Assembly: GCF_030440515.1 (NCBI RefSeq) | Contig: NZ_CP076543.1 | Coordinates: 4,561,501-4,625,500 of the forward strand | Reading direction: 5' to 3' | DNA length: 64,000 nt | From: Streptomyces xanthophaeus | GTDB taxonomy: Bacteria > Actinomycetota > Actinomycetes > Streptomycetales > Streptomycetaceae | Shown: positions 1-7,775 of the stretch, one piece after another | Layout of the letters: every line of letters starts with the position of its first letter | Numbering within the stretch: the stretch's first letter is position 1 | Translations under genes and position numbers: made by a program | The notes under the pieces: generated by a model | What the model saw: the letters and a program-made list of their open reading frames with translations, nothing else | Told to the model about the DNA's origin: nothing | Database searches by the model: none

Positions 1-1064
1 GCATGTACATCGTGACGCTGGAGAACGGGGTGGACGCGGCCAAGGCCGCGCAGAAGCTGGGCCTGAAGCCCTCCTTCGTCTACACCTCGGCGCTGAACGG
101 CTTCGCGGTCCCGATGACCCCGCTCCAGCTGACGATCGTCCGCAACAGCCTGGGGGTCAAGTCGGTCGAGGAGGACGCGAGGGTGCAGTCGGTGCCGAGG
201 CCCAGCAACGCCCCTGGCACCCGTGCTCCGTCGAACTCGTGGGGCCAGGACCGCATCGACCAGGAGAAGCTGCCGCTCGACAACAGCTTCACTGTTGAGG
301 GCAACGGGGCCGGGGTGACCGCGTACATCCTCGACACCGGCATCGACTACCAGCACGCCGAGTTCGGCGGCCCCGACGCCACACGCGCCACCTTCGGCTT
401 CGACGCCGTCGATGACGGCCGTAACGGCCAGGACTGCCAGGGCCACGGCACGCACGTCGCGGGTACGGTCGCGGGCGCGACCTACGGGATCGCGAAGAAG
501 GCGAGCCTGGTGAGCGTCCGCGTCCTCGGCTGCGACGGCACGGGCACGTGGTCGGGGATCATCGCGGGCCTGGACTGGGTGGCGAAGAACGCCAAGCAGC
601 CGGCGGTGCTGAACGCCTCCCTGGGCGGGGAGAGGTCGGACGCGGTCAACAACGCCGCGGACGCGGTCACCGACGCGGGTGTGCTGCCGGTCGTCGCGGC
701 GGGCAACTCCGCGAAGGACGCGTGCGGGGTCTCGCCGGCCTCCGCCGGGAAGGTGTTCACGGTCGCGGCGAGCAACCAGTGGGACGAGGAGACCTCCTTC
801 TCCAACTGGGGGCAGTGCGTCTCCGTGTACGCACCGGGCGAGGCGATCGTCTCCGCCAAGCTCGGCGGCGGCAGCGTGGCGCTGAACGGCACGTCGATGG
901 CGGCTCCGCACGCCGCCGGTGTGGCCGTCCTCTACAAGGGCAAGAACCCCAAGGCGACCCCCGAGGAGATCGCCGAATTCCTGGAGTCCGAGTCCACCAA
1001 GGACGTCCTGAGCAGCCTCAGCCCGGCCAGCCCGAACAAGCTGCTGTTCACCGCCGGTCTCTGA
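1..1064 (+). CDS. S8 family serine peptidase (subtilase), 5' end cut by the window
   Basis: Secreted subtilisin-like protease. The visible part opens inside the I9 propeptide (YIVTLENG) and continues into a complete S8 domain. Counting from the ATG at base 3, the catalytic triad is Asp111 (YILDTGID), His148 (GHGTHVAGT) and Ser298 (NGTSMAAPH), with the oxyanion Asn in VAAGN. The paralogue 0.7 kb downstream has a signal peptide ahead of the same YIVTL segment, so the true start lies upstream of this window and the ATG at 3 is internal. The enzyme presumably matures outside the cell by cleaving the propeptide. It is convergent with, and 10 bp from, the I9 gene. The family call is very secure; the substrate is unknown. 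Confidence 0.95.
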   Translation, partial: MYIVTLENGVDAAKAAQKLGLKPSFVYTSALNGFAVPMTPLQLTIVRNSLGVKSVEEDARVQSVPRPSNAPGTRAPSNSWGQDRIDQEKLPLDNSFTVEGNGAGVTAYILDTGIDYQHAEFGGPDATRATFGFDAVDDGRNGQDCQGHGTHVAGTVAGATYGIAKKASLVSVRVLGCDGTGTWSGIIAGLDWVAKNAKQPAVLNASLGGERSDAVNNAADAVTDAGVLPVVAAGNSAKDACGVSPASAGKVFTVAASNQWDEETSFSNWGQCVSVYAPGEAIVSAKLGGGSVALNGTSMAAPHAAGVAVLYKGKNPKATPEEIAEFLESESTKDVLSSLSPASPNKLLFTAGL

Positions 1065-1074
1065 TCCCCGCCCT

Positions 1075-1434
1075 TCAGAGGCCGGTGCCGAAGCCCGTGG
1101 CCCCGCGGTCCTCCTCCACGGACTCGACGTCCGGCATCGCGCGCAGGGCCTCGACCTGCTCGGGGCTGAGCCGGGCGGCGAAGCCGTGCAGGACGGTGCG
1201 GTAGACGTGGACCGGGGTGGCGCCGACCCGCCGGGCCACCTCGGCCGGGTCGGCGTCCCCCCGCACGGTGACGATGTACGTGGCGTGCTCGGCGGTGGGG
1301 GCCGCGTGCGGTACGGGTTCCTGCACGTCCGCGGCGGCCGCCGACACGGGCCGGGCGGCGACGGCGGCCACTACGGCGACGGCGGCCAGCACGGCGGCGG
1401 CCACGGGCAGGGCTCGGCTCAGACGGATGCGCAT
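1075..1434 (-). CDS. free-standing inhibitor I9 domain protein, secreted
   Basis: A 119-residue protein with an N-terminal signal peptide (MRIRLSRALP followed by an Ala/Val-rich core to about residue 35) and a single I9 domain: ATYIVTV near 51, then a helix, HGFAARLS, and a final DVESVEED strand. The layout matches the propeptides of the two flanking subtilases but no protease domain follows. Free-standing I9 proteins of other organisms act as proteinase inhibitors or intramolecular-chaperone mimics; acting on the neighbouring subtilases is an inference from position. It is transcribed away from the second subtilase and convergently with the first. Confidence 0.8.
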   Translation of the reverse strand: MRIRLSRALPVAAAVLAAVAVVAAVAARPVSAAAADVQEPVPHAAPTAEHATYIVTVRGDADPAEVARRVGATPVHVYRTVLHGFAARLSPEQVEALRAMPDVESVEEDRGATGFGTGL

Positions 1435-1799
1435 GGCCCGACGCCATCACGCGCGGCAGGGCCGGTCAACGACGCCGGTGGGTGTGGCGGGTGCACGCCG
1501 GCCACCGGCCGCACGCTCCCTGATCCGGGGGTCGGACGTACGGGTGAATCTCGCACGGGTTTCCGCACCCGGGGCGAAGCTGCCCACAGCCCCTGCGGCA
1601 CAGGGGAATAACCCTTTCTGCAGCGTGTCCGGCACGGCATGTCGACGTGGCGAACGGACGATCCGCCAGGTGGCGGCGATGGTTCAAGTCGCGCCGGGAG
1701 GGTGCCCGATGTAGAGGAGGGCCGCACCCGCGGAGGACTCCAGATCGCGGGGGCGGCTCCCCCATGCCGATGTACCACGCACTTCAGGGAGTTCCCTTC
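1435..1799. other. divergent intergenic region between I9 gene and second subtilase
   Basis: About 365 bp separating two divergent starts, so it must hold promoters for both. I see no clean -35/-10 pair, no strong palindrome and no convincing small gene. An AGGGAG ribosome-binding site closes it just before the subtilase ATG at 1800. Confidence 0.5.
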
Positions 1800-2981
1800 A
1801 TGCGTCAGCTCGCAGCCCTGACCGCCGCCGCCCTCCTGGCACTGACCCCCGTCGCGGCCGGCGCGGCTTCCGCCGACACCCCGGAGCCGACCCCGGCGCC
1901 GCTGCTCACGTCCGCGGACGCCATCCCGGGCAGCTACATCGTCACCCTCGACAAGAACGTCGCCCCGGCGGCGTTCGCGAAGAAGCTGGGCCTGGCGGCG
2001 AAGTTCACGTACACCAAGACGATCAACGGCTTCGCGGCGTCCCTCACGGCGGCGCAGCTGAAGTCCGTGCGTGCGACGCACGGCGTGATGTCCGTGACGG
2101 AGGACGCGACGGTGACCGCGCCGCCGACCCCCGCGAACGGGATCGGGACCAAGTCGCCTTCCAACTCCTGGGGTCTGGACCGCATCGACCAGCGGTTCCT
2201 GCCGCTGGACAACGACTTCAGCGCCAACCGCAGCGGCCAGGGTGTGACGGCGTACATCGTCGACAGCGGCATCGACTTCCGTCACCCCGACTTCGGCGGC
2301 CGTGCGCGGCCGGGCTTCGACGCGATCGGGGACGGCCGCAACGGCGGGGACTGCAACGGCCACGGCACGCACGTCGCGGGCACGGTCGGCGGGACGACCT
2401 TCGGCGTGGCGCGCAAGGTGAGCCTGGTCAGCGTCCGGGTCCTCGGCTGTGACAACCGTGGCTCCTGGTCGGGCATCATCGCCGGCTTCGACTGGGTGGC
2501 CAACAACATCCGGCAGCCTGCCGTCCTGAACGCCTCGCTGGGCGGCGGCCGGCTCGAAGCGGTCAACAACGCCGTGACCGCCGTGTCCGACCGGGGCGTG
2601 CTGCCGGTCGTCGCGGCGGGCAACGACAACATCGACGCCTGCCGGGTCTCGCCGGCGTCCGCCGCGCGCGTGGTGACGGTCGGCGCGACGAACCGCTTCG
2701 ACGAGGAGACCGACTTCTCGAACTGGGGCACCTGCCTGGACCTGTACGCCCCCGGCAAGGACATCGTCTCCGCGCGTCTGGGCGGCGGCAGCGTGGCCCT
2801 GGACGGTACGTCCATGGCCGCGCCGCACGTCACCGGTGTGGCCGCGCTCTACAAGTCGGAGCACCCGAACGCGCTGCCGGCGGAGGTGACGGACTTCCTG
2901 AACGAGGTGTCCACGAAGGACATCGTCCAGAACCTCAGCGACGACAGCCCGAACCAGCTGCTGTTCACCGACGGTCTCTGA
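1800..2981 (+). CDS. S8 family serine peptidase (subtilase) with I9 propeptide
   Basis: A complete 393-residue secreted protease. A signal peptide (residues 1 to about 25, MRQLAALTAAALLAL...GAASA) is followed by an I9 propeptide (about 44-105) and an S8 domain (about 120-393). The triad is Asp155 (YIVDSGID), His188 (NGHGTHVAGT) and Ser338 (DGTSMAAPH); Asn275 in AAGN is the oxyanion residue. Cys185 and Cys217, and Cys281 and Cys312, may form disulfides. The ATG at 1800 was chosen because AGGGAG lies 7 bases upstream and it begins a good signal peptide. It is a close paralogue of the subtilase at the window start, which points to local duplication, and it resembles proteinase K-like secreted Streptomyces proteases. 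Confidence 0.96.
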   Translation: MRQLAALTAAALLALTPVAAGAASADTPEPTPAPLLTSADAIPGSYIVTLDKNVAPAAFAKKLGLAAKFTYTKTINGFAASLTAAQLKSVRATHGVMSVTEDATVTAPPTPANGIGTKSPSNSWGLDRIDQRFLPLDNDFSANRSGQGVTAYIVDSGIDFRHPDFGGRARPGFDAIGDGRNGGDCNGHGTHVAGTVGGTTFGVARKVSLVSVRVLGCDNRGSWSGIIAGFDWVANNIRQPAVLNASLGGGRLEAVNNAVTAVSDRGVLPVVAAGNDNIDACRVSPASAARVVTVGATNRFDEETDFSNWGTCLDLYAPGKDIVSARLGGGSVALDGTSMAAPHVTGVAALYKSEHPNALPAEVTDFLNEVSTKDIVQNLSDDSPNQLLFTDGL

Positions 2982-2985
2982 TCGC

Positions 2986-3183
2986 TCAGAGCGACCCGAC
3001 GAACCGGGCCCAGGCCTGCGCGTGGAACACCACGTGCGGGCCTTCGGGCTGCTTGGAGTCCCTCACGGGGACGAGGCCGGGGTGTCCGTCGGCCACTTCC
3101 AGGCAGTTTCCGCCGTCGCCTGCGCTGTGGGTGGACTTCCGCCAGGCGGCCGCCGACAGGTCGTACTCAGGCTTGCTGGTCAT
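2986..3183 (-). CDS. DUF397 domain protein
   Basis: A 65-residue DUF397 protein. The family signature is clear: AAWRKSTHSAGDGGNCLEVA near the N-terminus, then VPVRDSKQPEGP, then a terminal W-F segment. Members typically sit beside an XRE/DUF5753 regulator, as here, where the start overlaps the end of the XRE gene by 17 bp, implying co-transcription and translational coupling. DUF397 proteins are thought to act with the partner regulator (as in BldB/WhiJ-like systems), but the molecular role is not established. It is convergent with the subtilase and 4 bp away. Confidence 0.9.
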   Translation of the reverse strand: MTSKPEYDLSAAAWRKSTHSAGDGGNCLEVADGHPGLVPVRDSKQPEGPHVVFHAQAWARFVGSL

Positions 3184-4003
3184 GTTCGTAATCCTCCGCC
3201 ACCGATTCGATCAGGGCCAGGGACTTGCGCGGTGACAGCGCGTTGGCCGTGAGGAGATCGTAGGTCAGGGTGTGTTGGGCGACGGTCGCCGGATCGTCGA
3301 ACAACTGGCCCATCCCGAGGCCGTCGACGTAGGAGAGTGGCGGCGCGTCATCGAACGACATCAGCTTGAGGGTGCCTGCCAGCCCCGCATGGAAGCCCGC
3401 ACTGAACGGAAGCACCTGCACGATGACCCGGCAGGAGCGGATCAGTCTCGCGATGTGCCGCAGGGCCTCGGCCAGGATCGCCGGGCTGTCCCCGGCGCGT
3501 CGCAGGACCGCCTCGTCGAGGACGCACCACAACAGCGGGGTTGTTGGGTCGTTGAGCAGCGAGGCCCTGGCCAGGCGATTCGTGACCAGCTCGTTGATGG
3601 TCTCCTCCGTGGCCGTCGGCTGGTACGCGCGGAACACTTCGCGCGCGTACGCCTCTGTCTGGAGCAGTCCTGGGATCAGCTGCGGCGCGTACTCCCGGAT
3701 GGTCTTCGCCAGAGCTTCGGCTTCGGCGGCCGCCGCGAAGTGGTCCGGGTACTTCGACTCGGCAGCCGCCCCGCAGTTGCGGACGAAGAATCCGCCCGTG
3801 TCGAGGATCTCGTCGATCTGGCGGGCGAACTCCAGGTGCATCCGTCGGGTGCCGGCTTCGAGCTGGCCGATGAACGCGCCGCTGACGAAGAGCCGTTCGC
3901 CGAGTTCGGCCTGGCTCATGCCCGCGCGTTCGCGCGCTACGCGCAGTTCCGCGCCCAGGAGGGCGCGGGGTGAGGAGGAGGGATCGAGGTTCTTCCGTGC
4001 CAT
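3167..4003 (-). CDS. XRE family helix-turn-helix regulator with DUF5753 domain
   Basis: A 278-residue DNA-binding regulator. An N-terminal HTH_3/XRE domain (about 15-70: RVARERAGMSQAELGERL, then SGAFIGQLEAGTR) is followed by a DUF5753 domain (about 90-260: YAPQLIPGLLQTEAYAR, LDEAVLRR, IVQVLPFSAGFH, SYVDG). This architecture is typical of WhiJ-like Streptomyces regulators, present in many paralogues, each paired with a DUF397 protein. The start overlaps nothing; the stop region overlaps the DUF397 start. It diverges from the small gene pair at 4120, so the 116-bp gap likely carries its own operator. Confidence 0.93.
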   Translation of the reverse strand: MARKNLDPSSSPRALLGAELRVARERAGMSQAELGERLFVSGAFIGQLEAGTRRMHLEFARQIDEILDTGGFFVRNCGAAAESKYPDHFAAAAEAEALAKTIREYAPQLIPGLLQTEAYAREVFRAYQPTATEETINELVTNRLARASLLNDPTTPLLWCVLDEAVLRRAGDSPAILAEALRHIARLIRSCRVIVQVLPFSAGFHAGLAGTLKLMSFDDAPPLSYVDGLGMGQLFDDPATVAQHTLTYDLLTANALSPRKSLALIESVAEDYEHDQQA

Positions 4004-4119
4004 GGCAACTCCCTGAGCAACATGTGCGGTTGTTGCGGGGTCCGCACTTGAAAGGCTAGTGAGCGCGTCGCCACTCTGTGTGAAGAAGTTGGATACTCAG
4101 AGTAGAAAGGTGACATGTC

Positions 4120-4341
4120 ATGGTGCTCTCCCCACAGGAGCGCATGCAGGCGGCCGAGGAGGCCGTCCAGCAGCTGCGGGAATCGCTCGCCGCGGTCGGG
4201 GTGCTGTTCCCCTCGCTGGACGTGGAGCGGGTCTCGGCCGCCGGTACGTACGGCCTGCCGCTGGTCGACCTCGGCCGCTGCAACCTGGACACCGCGCTCC
4301 GGCTGGCCGCCGTCCTGCACGAGCGGGCGGCGGGCGCGTGA
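4120..4341 (+). CDS. small conserved hypothetical protein
   Basis: A 73-residue acidic, helical, soluble-looking protein (VLSPQERMQAAEEAVQQLRE, then LPLVDLGRCN). No signal peptide, membrane segment or metal motif is seen. An AGAAAGGTGA sequence just upstream supports the ATG at 4120. Its TGA overlaps the GTG start of the next gene (GTGA), so the two are translationally coupled. It diverges from the XRE/DUF397 module and is probably controlled with it. Function not recognised. Confidence 0.7.
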   Translation: MVLSPQERMQAAEEAVQQLRESLAAVGVLFPSLDVERVSAAGTYGLPLVDLGRCNLDTALRLAAVLHERAAGA

Positions 4342-4982
4342 GCGAGTCCGTGGAGGCGGTGAACTTCGCCTTCGAACTCGGCTGGAAGCTACGGGGGCTG
4401 GAGACGGCCCTCGCCTGTGGCGCGTGGAGGCGTGGAGGCATGGGACTGTCCGTGCGCGTGCAGGGCGACGAGGGCGGCGGGCACTGGACGGCCGTCGGGG
4501 ACGACGGGGAGCGGCGGGAGTCGCGGACGGCCGCCACGGCGGACGAGGCGACCGCGCTGGTGCAGGAGGCGTTCGGGATGACCGCGTGGCGCCCCAAGCC
4601 GCCTCCGCCGCCGGGCTGGCACCGGTTCACTCTGATCCACTGCCCGGTGGAGGAGTCACCGAGCTACGAGCGCATCGAGGCGCGGCCGCCGCAGGGCTGC
4701 GTGGTCGAGTACGTCGGCGGGTACTTCGGGCTGCGCTGCGAACGGCCGGGGGCGCGGCTGCTGGATGCCGTCGCCGAGACCTGCCGGGAGGTCCGGACGG
4801 AGCACGGGCTGTTCATGTCCGACCTCGGCATCGAGAAGCTGTGGGAGTGGTCGCAGGACGGTACGGACGGCTGGGGTGCGGAGATCGTGGGCCAGCTGCT
4901 GCTGATGGCCGCCGAGCGCGGGCCGAAGCTCGGCTACGAGGTCGACGACCTGGTGCGGTTCTTGCGTACCGCTGCGGGCTGA
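4338..4982 (+). CDS. hypothetical protein coupled to the upstream small gene
   Basis: A 214-residue soluble protein starting at a GTG embedded in the previous stop (GTGA). The N-terminal part (VNFAFELGWKLRGLETAL) is amphipathic; the centre is Gly/Glu-rich; the C-terminal half contains YVGGYFGLRCERPGARL and a Trp-rich stretch (LWEWSQDGTDGW). No catalytic motif, signal peptide or membrane segment is apparent. The two-gene unit sits divergent to an XRE/DUF397 pair, a pocket that is often strain-variable in Streptomyces. Function not recognised. Confidence 0.65.
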   Translation: MSESVEAVNFAFELGWKLRGLETALACGAWRRGGMGLSVRVQGDEGGGHWTAVGDDGERRESRTAATADEATALVQEAFGMTAWRPKPPPPPGWHRFTLIHCPVEESPSYERIEARPPQGCVVEYVGGYFGLRCERPGARLLDAVAETCREVRTEHGLFMSDLGIEKLWEWSQDGTDGWGAEIVGQLLLMAAERGPKLGYEVDDLVRFLRTAAG

Positions 4983-4995
4983 GCCGTATTCAGCT

Positions 4996-5196
4996 TCAGC
5001 TGGTTATGCGTTCGCCGTCGTACTTGCCGCCTACGCAGTTCCACACACCGGTGGCGGAGTCGTACTCCACAGCTCCCCCTCCGTGCTCGCACGTCGGTCC
5101 GGCGACAGTCGGTACGGCACCCTGTGCAACGGGGACCGCGGCGCCGAGGGCGGCCAATACGAGGGCGGCGGTGACCGCGAGAATTCGGGTACGCAT
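4996..5196 (-). CDS. small secreted hypothetical protein with one Cys pair
   Basis: A 66-residue protein with a clear signal peptide (MRTRILAVTAALVLAALGAAV, cleavage near AQGA) and a mature part of about 40 residues containing two Cys (PTCEHGG and VWNCVGGKYDG), probably one disulfide. GAGGAGCCC lies just upstream of the ATG. It is convergent with the gene ending at 4982. The ending GKYDGERITS is typical of small exported actinobacterial proteins of unknown role. Confidence 0.7.
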   Translation of the reverse strand: MRTRILAVTAALVLAALGAAVPVAQGAVPTVAGPTCEHGGGAVEYDSATGVWNCVGGKYDGERITS

Positions 5197-5332
5197 GGGC
5201 TCCTCCGGAGGTCGAGCGACACCAACACGTCAACACCAGCCTCCCTCTGCGGCGGGTCGGGCGCACCCTCGAGGGGGCGCACAAGGGGGCGCACGAGGGG
5301 CGCCGCTCGCGGTCGGGCGGCAGGCTGGTGTT

Positions 5333-6766
5333 ATGGCGAACACGCCCGAGGTAGCCGTGGGGGCGCCTGAAGATCTCGGCTTGCGGTCGGTTTCGGTGGA
5401 CGGCAGGCGCGTCGGCAAGGCCGTGTCCCTCAAGGAACTCCGAAGAATCCTGCATCGTGCCGGTGTGCCACCGGATCACGAGATCCACTGGCTCGGCGGA
5501 GACAGCACTGTCTGGCCGGACCAGGCATGGGTGCGGCGAACCATTTGCCTCTTCGTGGTCGTCGGCCTCCTCGTGACGGCATATCCGCTCTTCCGGATCG
5601 GAGTGTCGGACAGCGGCGATGCCCTCACGTACGGCGGACGGATCGCGGGACTCACCATCCTCGCCGTGGCCCTGGTGGAGGTGTTGGCCGTCCTGGCCGC
5701 CATCGACTACTGGACCAAGCGTCGGTGGCGGTACTCGGGAGTGGTCGTGCTGGTCGGAGTCGTGATCTCCCTCCTCTGTAGCGCTGCCCTGCTCCTGCTG
5801 CAGATCGGCGAGCGGTTCAACGGTTACACCGTGGCCGGGATAGCCCTCGGTGTCTGGTCCTCGGTGGCCCTGTTCGGACTTTTCAGATGCGGGGCGTGGA
5901 AGGGACTCAAGGTCCCCAGGAAAATCGCGATCGGGGTGGTAATTTCCACCCTTCTCGCCGCCGCCAACCTTGCATATTCACAGATCTATGTTCCCTATGT
6001 GAAGATTCCGCTGATCCAGAGTGGGGCCGAGTTCAGGGAGTCGAACATGGAAAAGGGGTCGCGACGGGTGTATGTGACGGTCCATCTGTTCGTGAAGAAC
6101 TCCGGCCAGGTGCCCGTCTATGTCCTCGGCAGCATTTATTGGATCCATGGCGTGGCTGCGAGCAGTAAGTTCGACGCCAAGCCTGCTAGAGCCGACTTGA
6201 TCTACGATGGCGATTTCGTCACGCCGGCCGGCCGAGCACTGGATCCAGGGGAAGAGATCGCCCAGGATGCGGTGATCGAGATAGATGGTGCCGATCCTCA
6301 CAAGTATGAAGCGGTCAGGGCCCAGACCGAGGTGTACGTGATCAGGAAAGACAGAATGAAGATGACCGCGGACTACATGCGTTCCTTCGTGGAGGGGGAG
6401 GGACTCAAGAAGGACTCCCAGCCTCGGGATCCAGCCAATGCGAAGTACAGATACCGGACCGGGCTCTCGAACAGCAGCGAAATTCTGAACGTGACCCGCG
6501 GCCGACAGCGCATCACCGTGTGGAGGGTGGGCGGCAAGAATCCGTACATCATTGTGGATGTGTCGCCACCGGATGAACGGATACCCTTCGACCCCCGAAA
6601 CCCCATCACTAACAAACAGAAGGTCGTTGACCGGTACGGCCTCTCGCAGGTGCGCGGGTCCACGGCGGAGACGCCCTACGCAGAGCTCCTGGAAAAGGCC
6701 AGCGCCACCGAAAAGGGCGCGACCCCGCCCCCGACTCCTACCCTGCCCAAGCCTCCGGCCATGTGA
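5333..6766 (+). CDS. multi-pass membrane protein with large C-terminal domain, AT-richer than neighbours
   Basis: A 477-residue protein of unrecognised family. Residues 20-58 form a short cytoplasmic domain (VSVDGRRVG, SLKELRRIL, EIHWLGGDSTVWPD), loosely reminiscent of GYF_2/DUF4339 modules. About five membrane segments follow between residues 62 and 225 (around FVVVGLLVTAYPLF, ILAVALVEVLAVLAA, VVVLVGVVISLLCS, TVAGIALGVWSSVALF, IAIGVVISTLLAAANLA). The remaining 250 residues lack membrane segments and may be an extracytoplasmic beta-rich domain. The second half uses many A/T-ending codons and AT-rich runs, unlike the rest of the window, suggesting recent transfer. The ATG at 5333 begins a sensible N-terminus but has no strong ribosome-binding site. 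Confidence 0.75.
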   Translation: MANTPEVAVGAPEDLGLRSVSVDGRRVGKAVSLKELRRILHRAGVPPDHEIHWLGGDSTVWPDQAWVRRTICLFVVVGLLVTAYPLFRIGVSDSGDALTYGGRIAGLTILAVALVEVLAVLAAIDYWTKRRWRYSGVVVLVGVVISLLCSAALLLLQIGERFNGYTVAGIALGVWSSVALFGLFRCGAWKGLKVPRKIAIGVVISTLLAAANLAYSQIYVPYVKIPLIQSGAEFRESNMEKGSRRVYVTVHLFVKNSGQVPVYVLGSIYWIHGVAASSKFDAKPARADLIYDGDFVTPAGRALDPGEEIAQDAVIEIDGADPHKYEAVRAQTEVYVIRKDRMKMTADYMRSFVEGEGLKKDSQPRDPANAKYRYRTGLSNSSEILNVTRGRQRITVWRVGGKNPYIIVDVSPPDERIPFDPRNPITNKQKVVDRYGLSQVRGSTAETPYAELLEKASATEKGATPPPTPTLPKPPAM

Positions 6767-6773
6767 CCTTCTC

Positions 6774-7364
6774 TCACACCGGGGCGTCGGTGCGCAGGCG
6801 GGCGTGCAAGTGCTCGTCGTGCCAGCCGTCCGCGTGCAGGAGGGCGTCGCGCATGGTGCCTTCCAGGGGGAATCCGGCCTTCGTCGCGATGGCGCAGGAG
6901 GCCGGGTTCGCCACGGAGTGGGTGATCCGTATCCGGTGCAGGCCGAGGTCCTCGAAGGCCCAGCGGGTGACGCGTTCCGTGGCGGCCACCATGACCCCGC
7001 GGCCGCGCCCGGCGGGCAGCAGCCAGTAGAGGATCTCGCCGCTGCCGCCCGGGAGGTCGAGGTCGCCGATGCCGATGAGCCCGACGGCCGGGCCTCCGCC
7101 GGCCGGGGCGACGGCCCAGATCGCGGCCTCCTCGTCCTGCCAGCGGGCGTGCCAGCGGGCGATCCGCTCCTCGGCCTCGGCCGGATTCAGGAGGGCGGGC
7201 CGGTTCCAGTGCCGGATGTCCGGGTCGAGGCAGGACTCGACGAGCGCGGGGACGTCGTGGGCCGCCCAGGGGCGCAGCAGCATGGCGCCCGGCAGTTCGA
7301 ACTCCGGCTGCGGCAGGGCGCGCATCCGGCCGGCGGGGACCACGTGAGGTATGGAGTTGATCAT
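6774..7364 (-). CDS. GNAT family N-acetyltransferase (RimJ/RimL-like)
   Basis: A 196-residue acetyl-CoA-dependent acetyltransferase. The GNAT fold is visible: LLRPWAAHDVPAL (beta1-alpha1), VGLIGIGDLDL (beta4), EILYWLLPAGRGRGVMVAATERV (motif A, with the GRGRGV acetyl-CoA loop), GLHRIRITHSVANPASCAIATKAGF (motif B, with the N-x-x-S pattern typical of RimJ/RimL-like enzymes). The substrate cannot be told from sequence; ribosomal-protein or small-molecule N-termini are usual for this branch. It is convergent with the membrane protein and 7 bp away, and the next gene on the same strand lies 7 bp upstream, so they may be one operon. Confidence 0.9.
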   Translation of the reverse strand: MINSIPHVVPAGRMRALPQPEFELPGAMLLRPWAAHDVPALVESCLDPDIRHWNRPALLNPAEAEERIARWHARWQDEEAAIWAVAPAGGGPAVGLIGIGDLDLPGGSGEILYWLLPAGRGRGVMVAATERVTRWAFEDLGLHRIRITHSVANPASCAIATKAGFPLEGTMRDALLHADGWHDEHLHARLRTDAPV

Positions 7365-7371
7365 CTCTGCA

Positions 7372-7764
7372 TCATTGCGGACCCGTGGCGCGCATGCGCA
7401 TGAGCAGGAACAGCGCGTACGGCGAGTCCGAGGCGAAGGTCTGGCGGTGCAGCGGCTCCGGGACCCGGGGGCCCCAGAGCCAGACCTTGTCGCAGCCGTA
7501 GCAGAACGCGGCTTCGTACAGGGGCGGCCCGGCCGGGTCGGCGTAGGCGCGGATGCCCCAGCCGGGGGCGAACGCGCACAGGGTGACTTCGGCGGCGGGG
7601 ATCTTCCGTACGGCCGTGAGCATCTCCGCGACGGCGGGACCCTCCCAGTGCCCCACGACGGGACCGGTCATCGGGTCGCCGTGCCACTCGGGACCGGCGG
7701 TGATGCGCACGACGTCGATACGGGTCGTGGCGGCGACGGCGTCGGCGGGGAGCAGCATCCGCAC
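7372..7764 (-). CDS. conserved hypothetical protein with CxxC motif
   Basis: A 130-residue soluble protein: IDVVRITAGPEWHGDP, AEMLTAVRKIPAAEVTLC, WGIRAYADP and FCYGCDKVWLWG. The single CYGC could bind metal with another ligand but this is unproven. The GTG at 7764 and an ATG at 7758 are both possible starts; no clear Shine-Dalgarno resolves them. It lies between the PTS permease (11 bp upstream) and the GNAT gene. Function not recognised. Confidence 0.65.
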   Translation of the reverse strand: MRMLLPADAVAATTRIDVVRITAGPEWHGDPMTGPVVGHWEGPAVAEMLTAVRKIPAAEVTLCAFAPGWGIRAYADPAGPPLYEAAFCYGCDKVWLWGPRVPEPLHRQTFASDSPYALFLLMRMRATGPQ

Positions 7765-7775
7765 ATCATGCGGGG

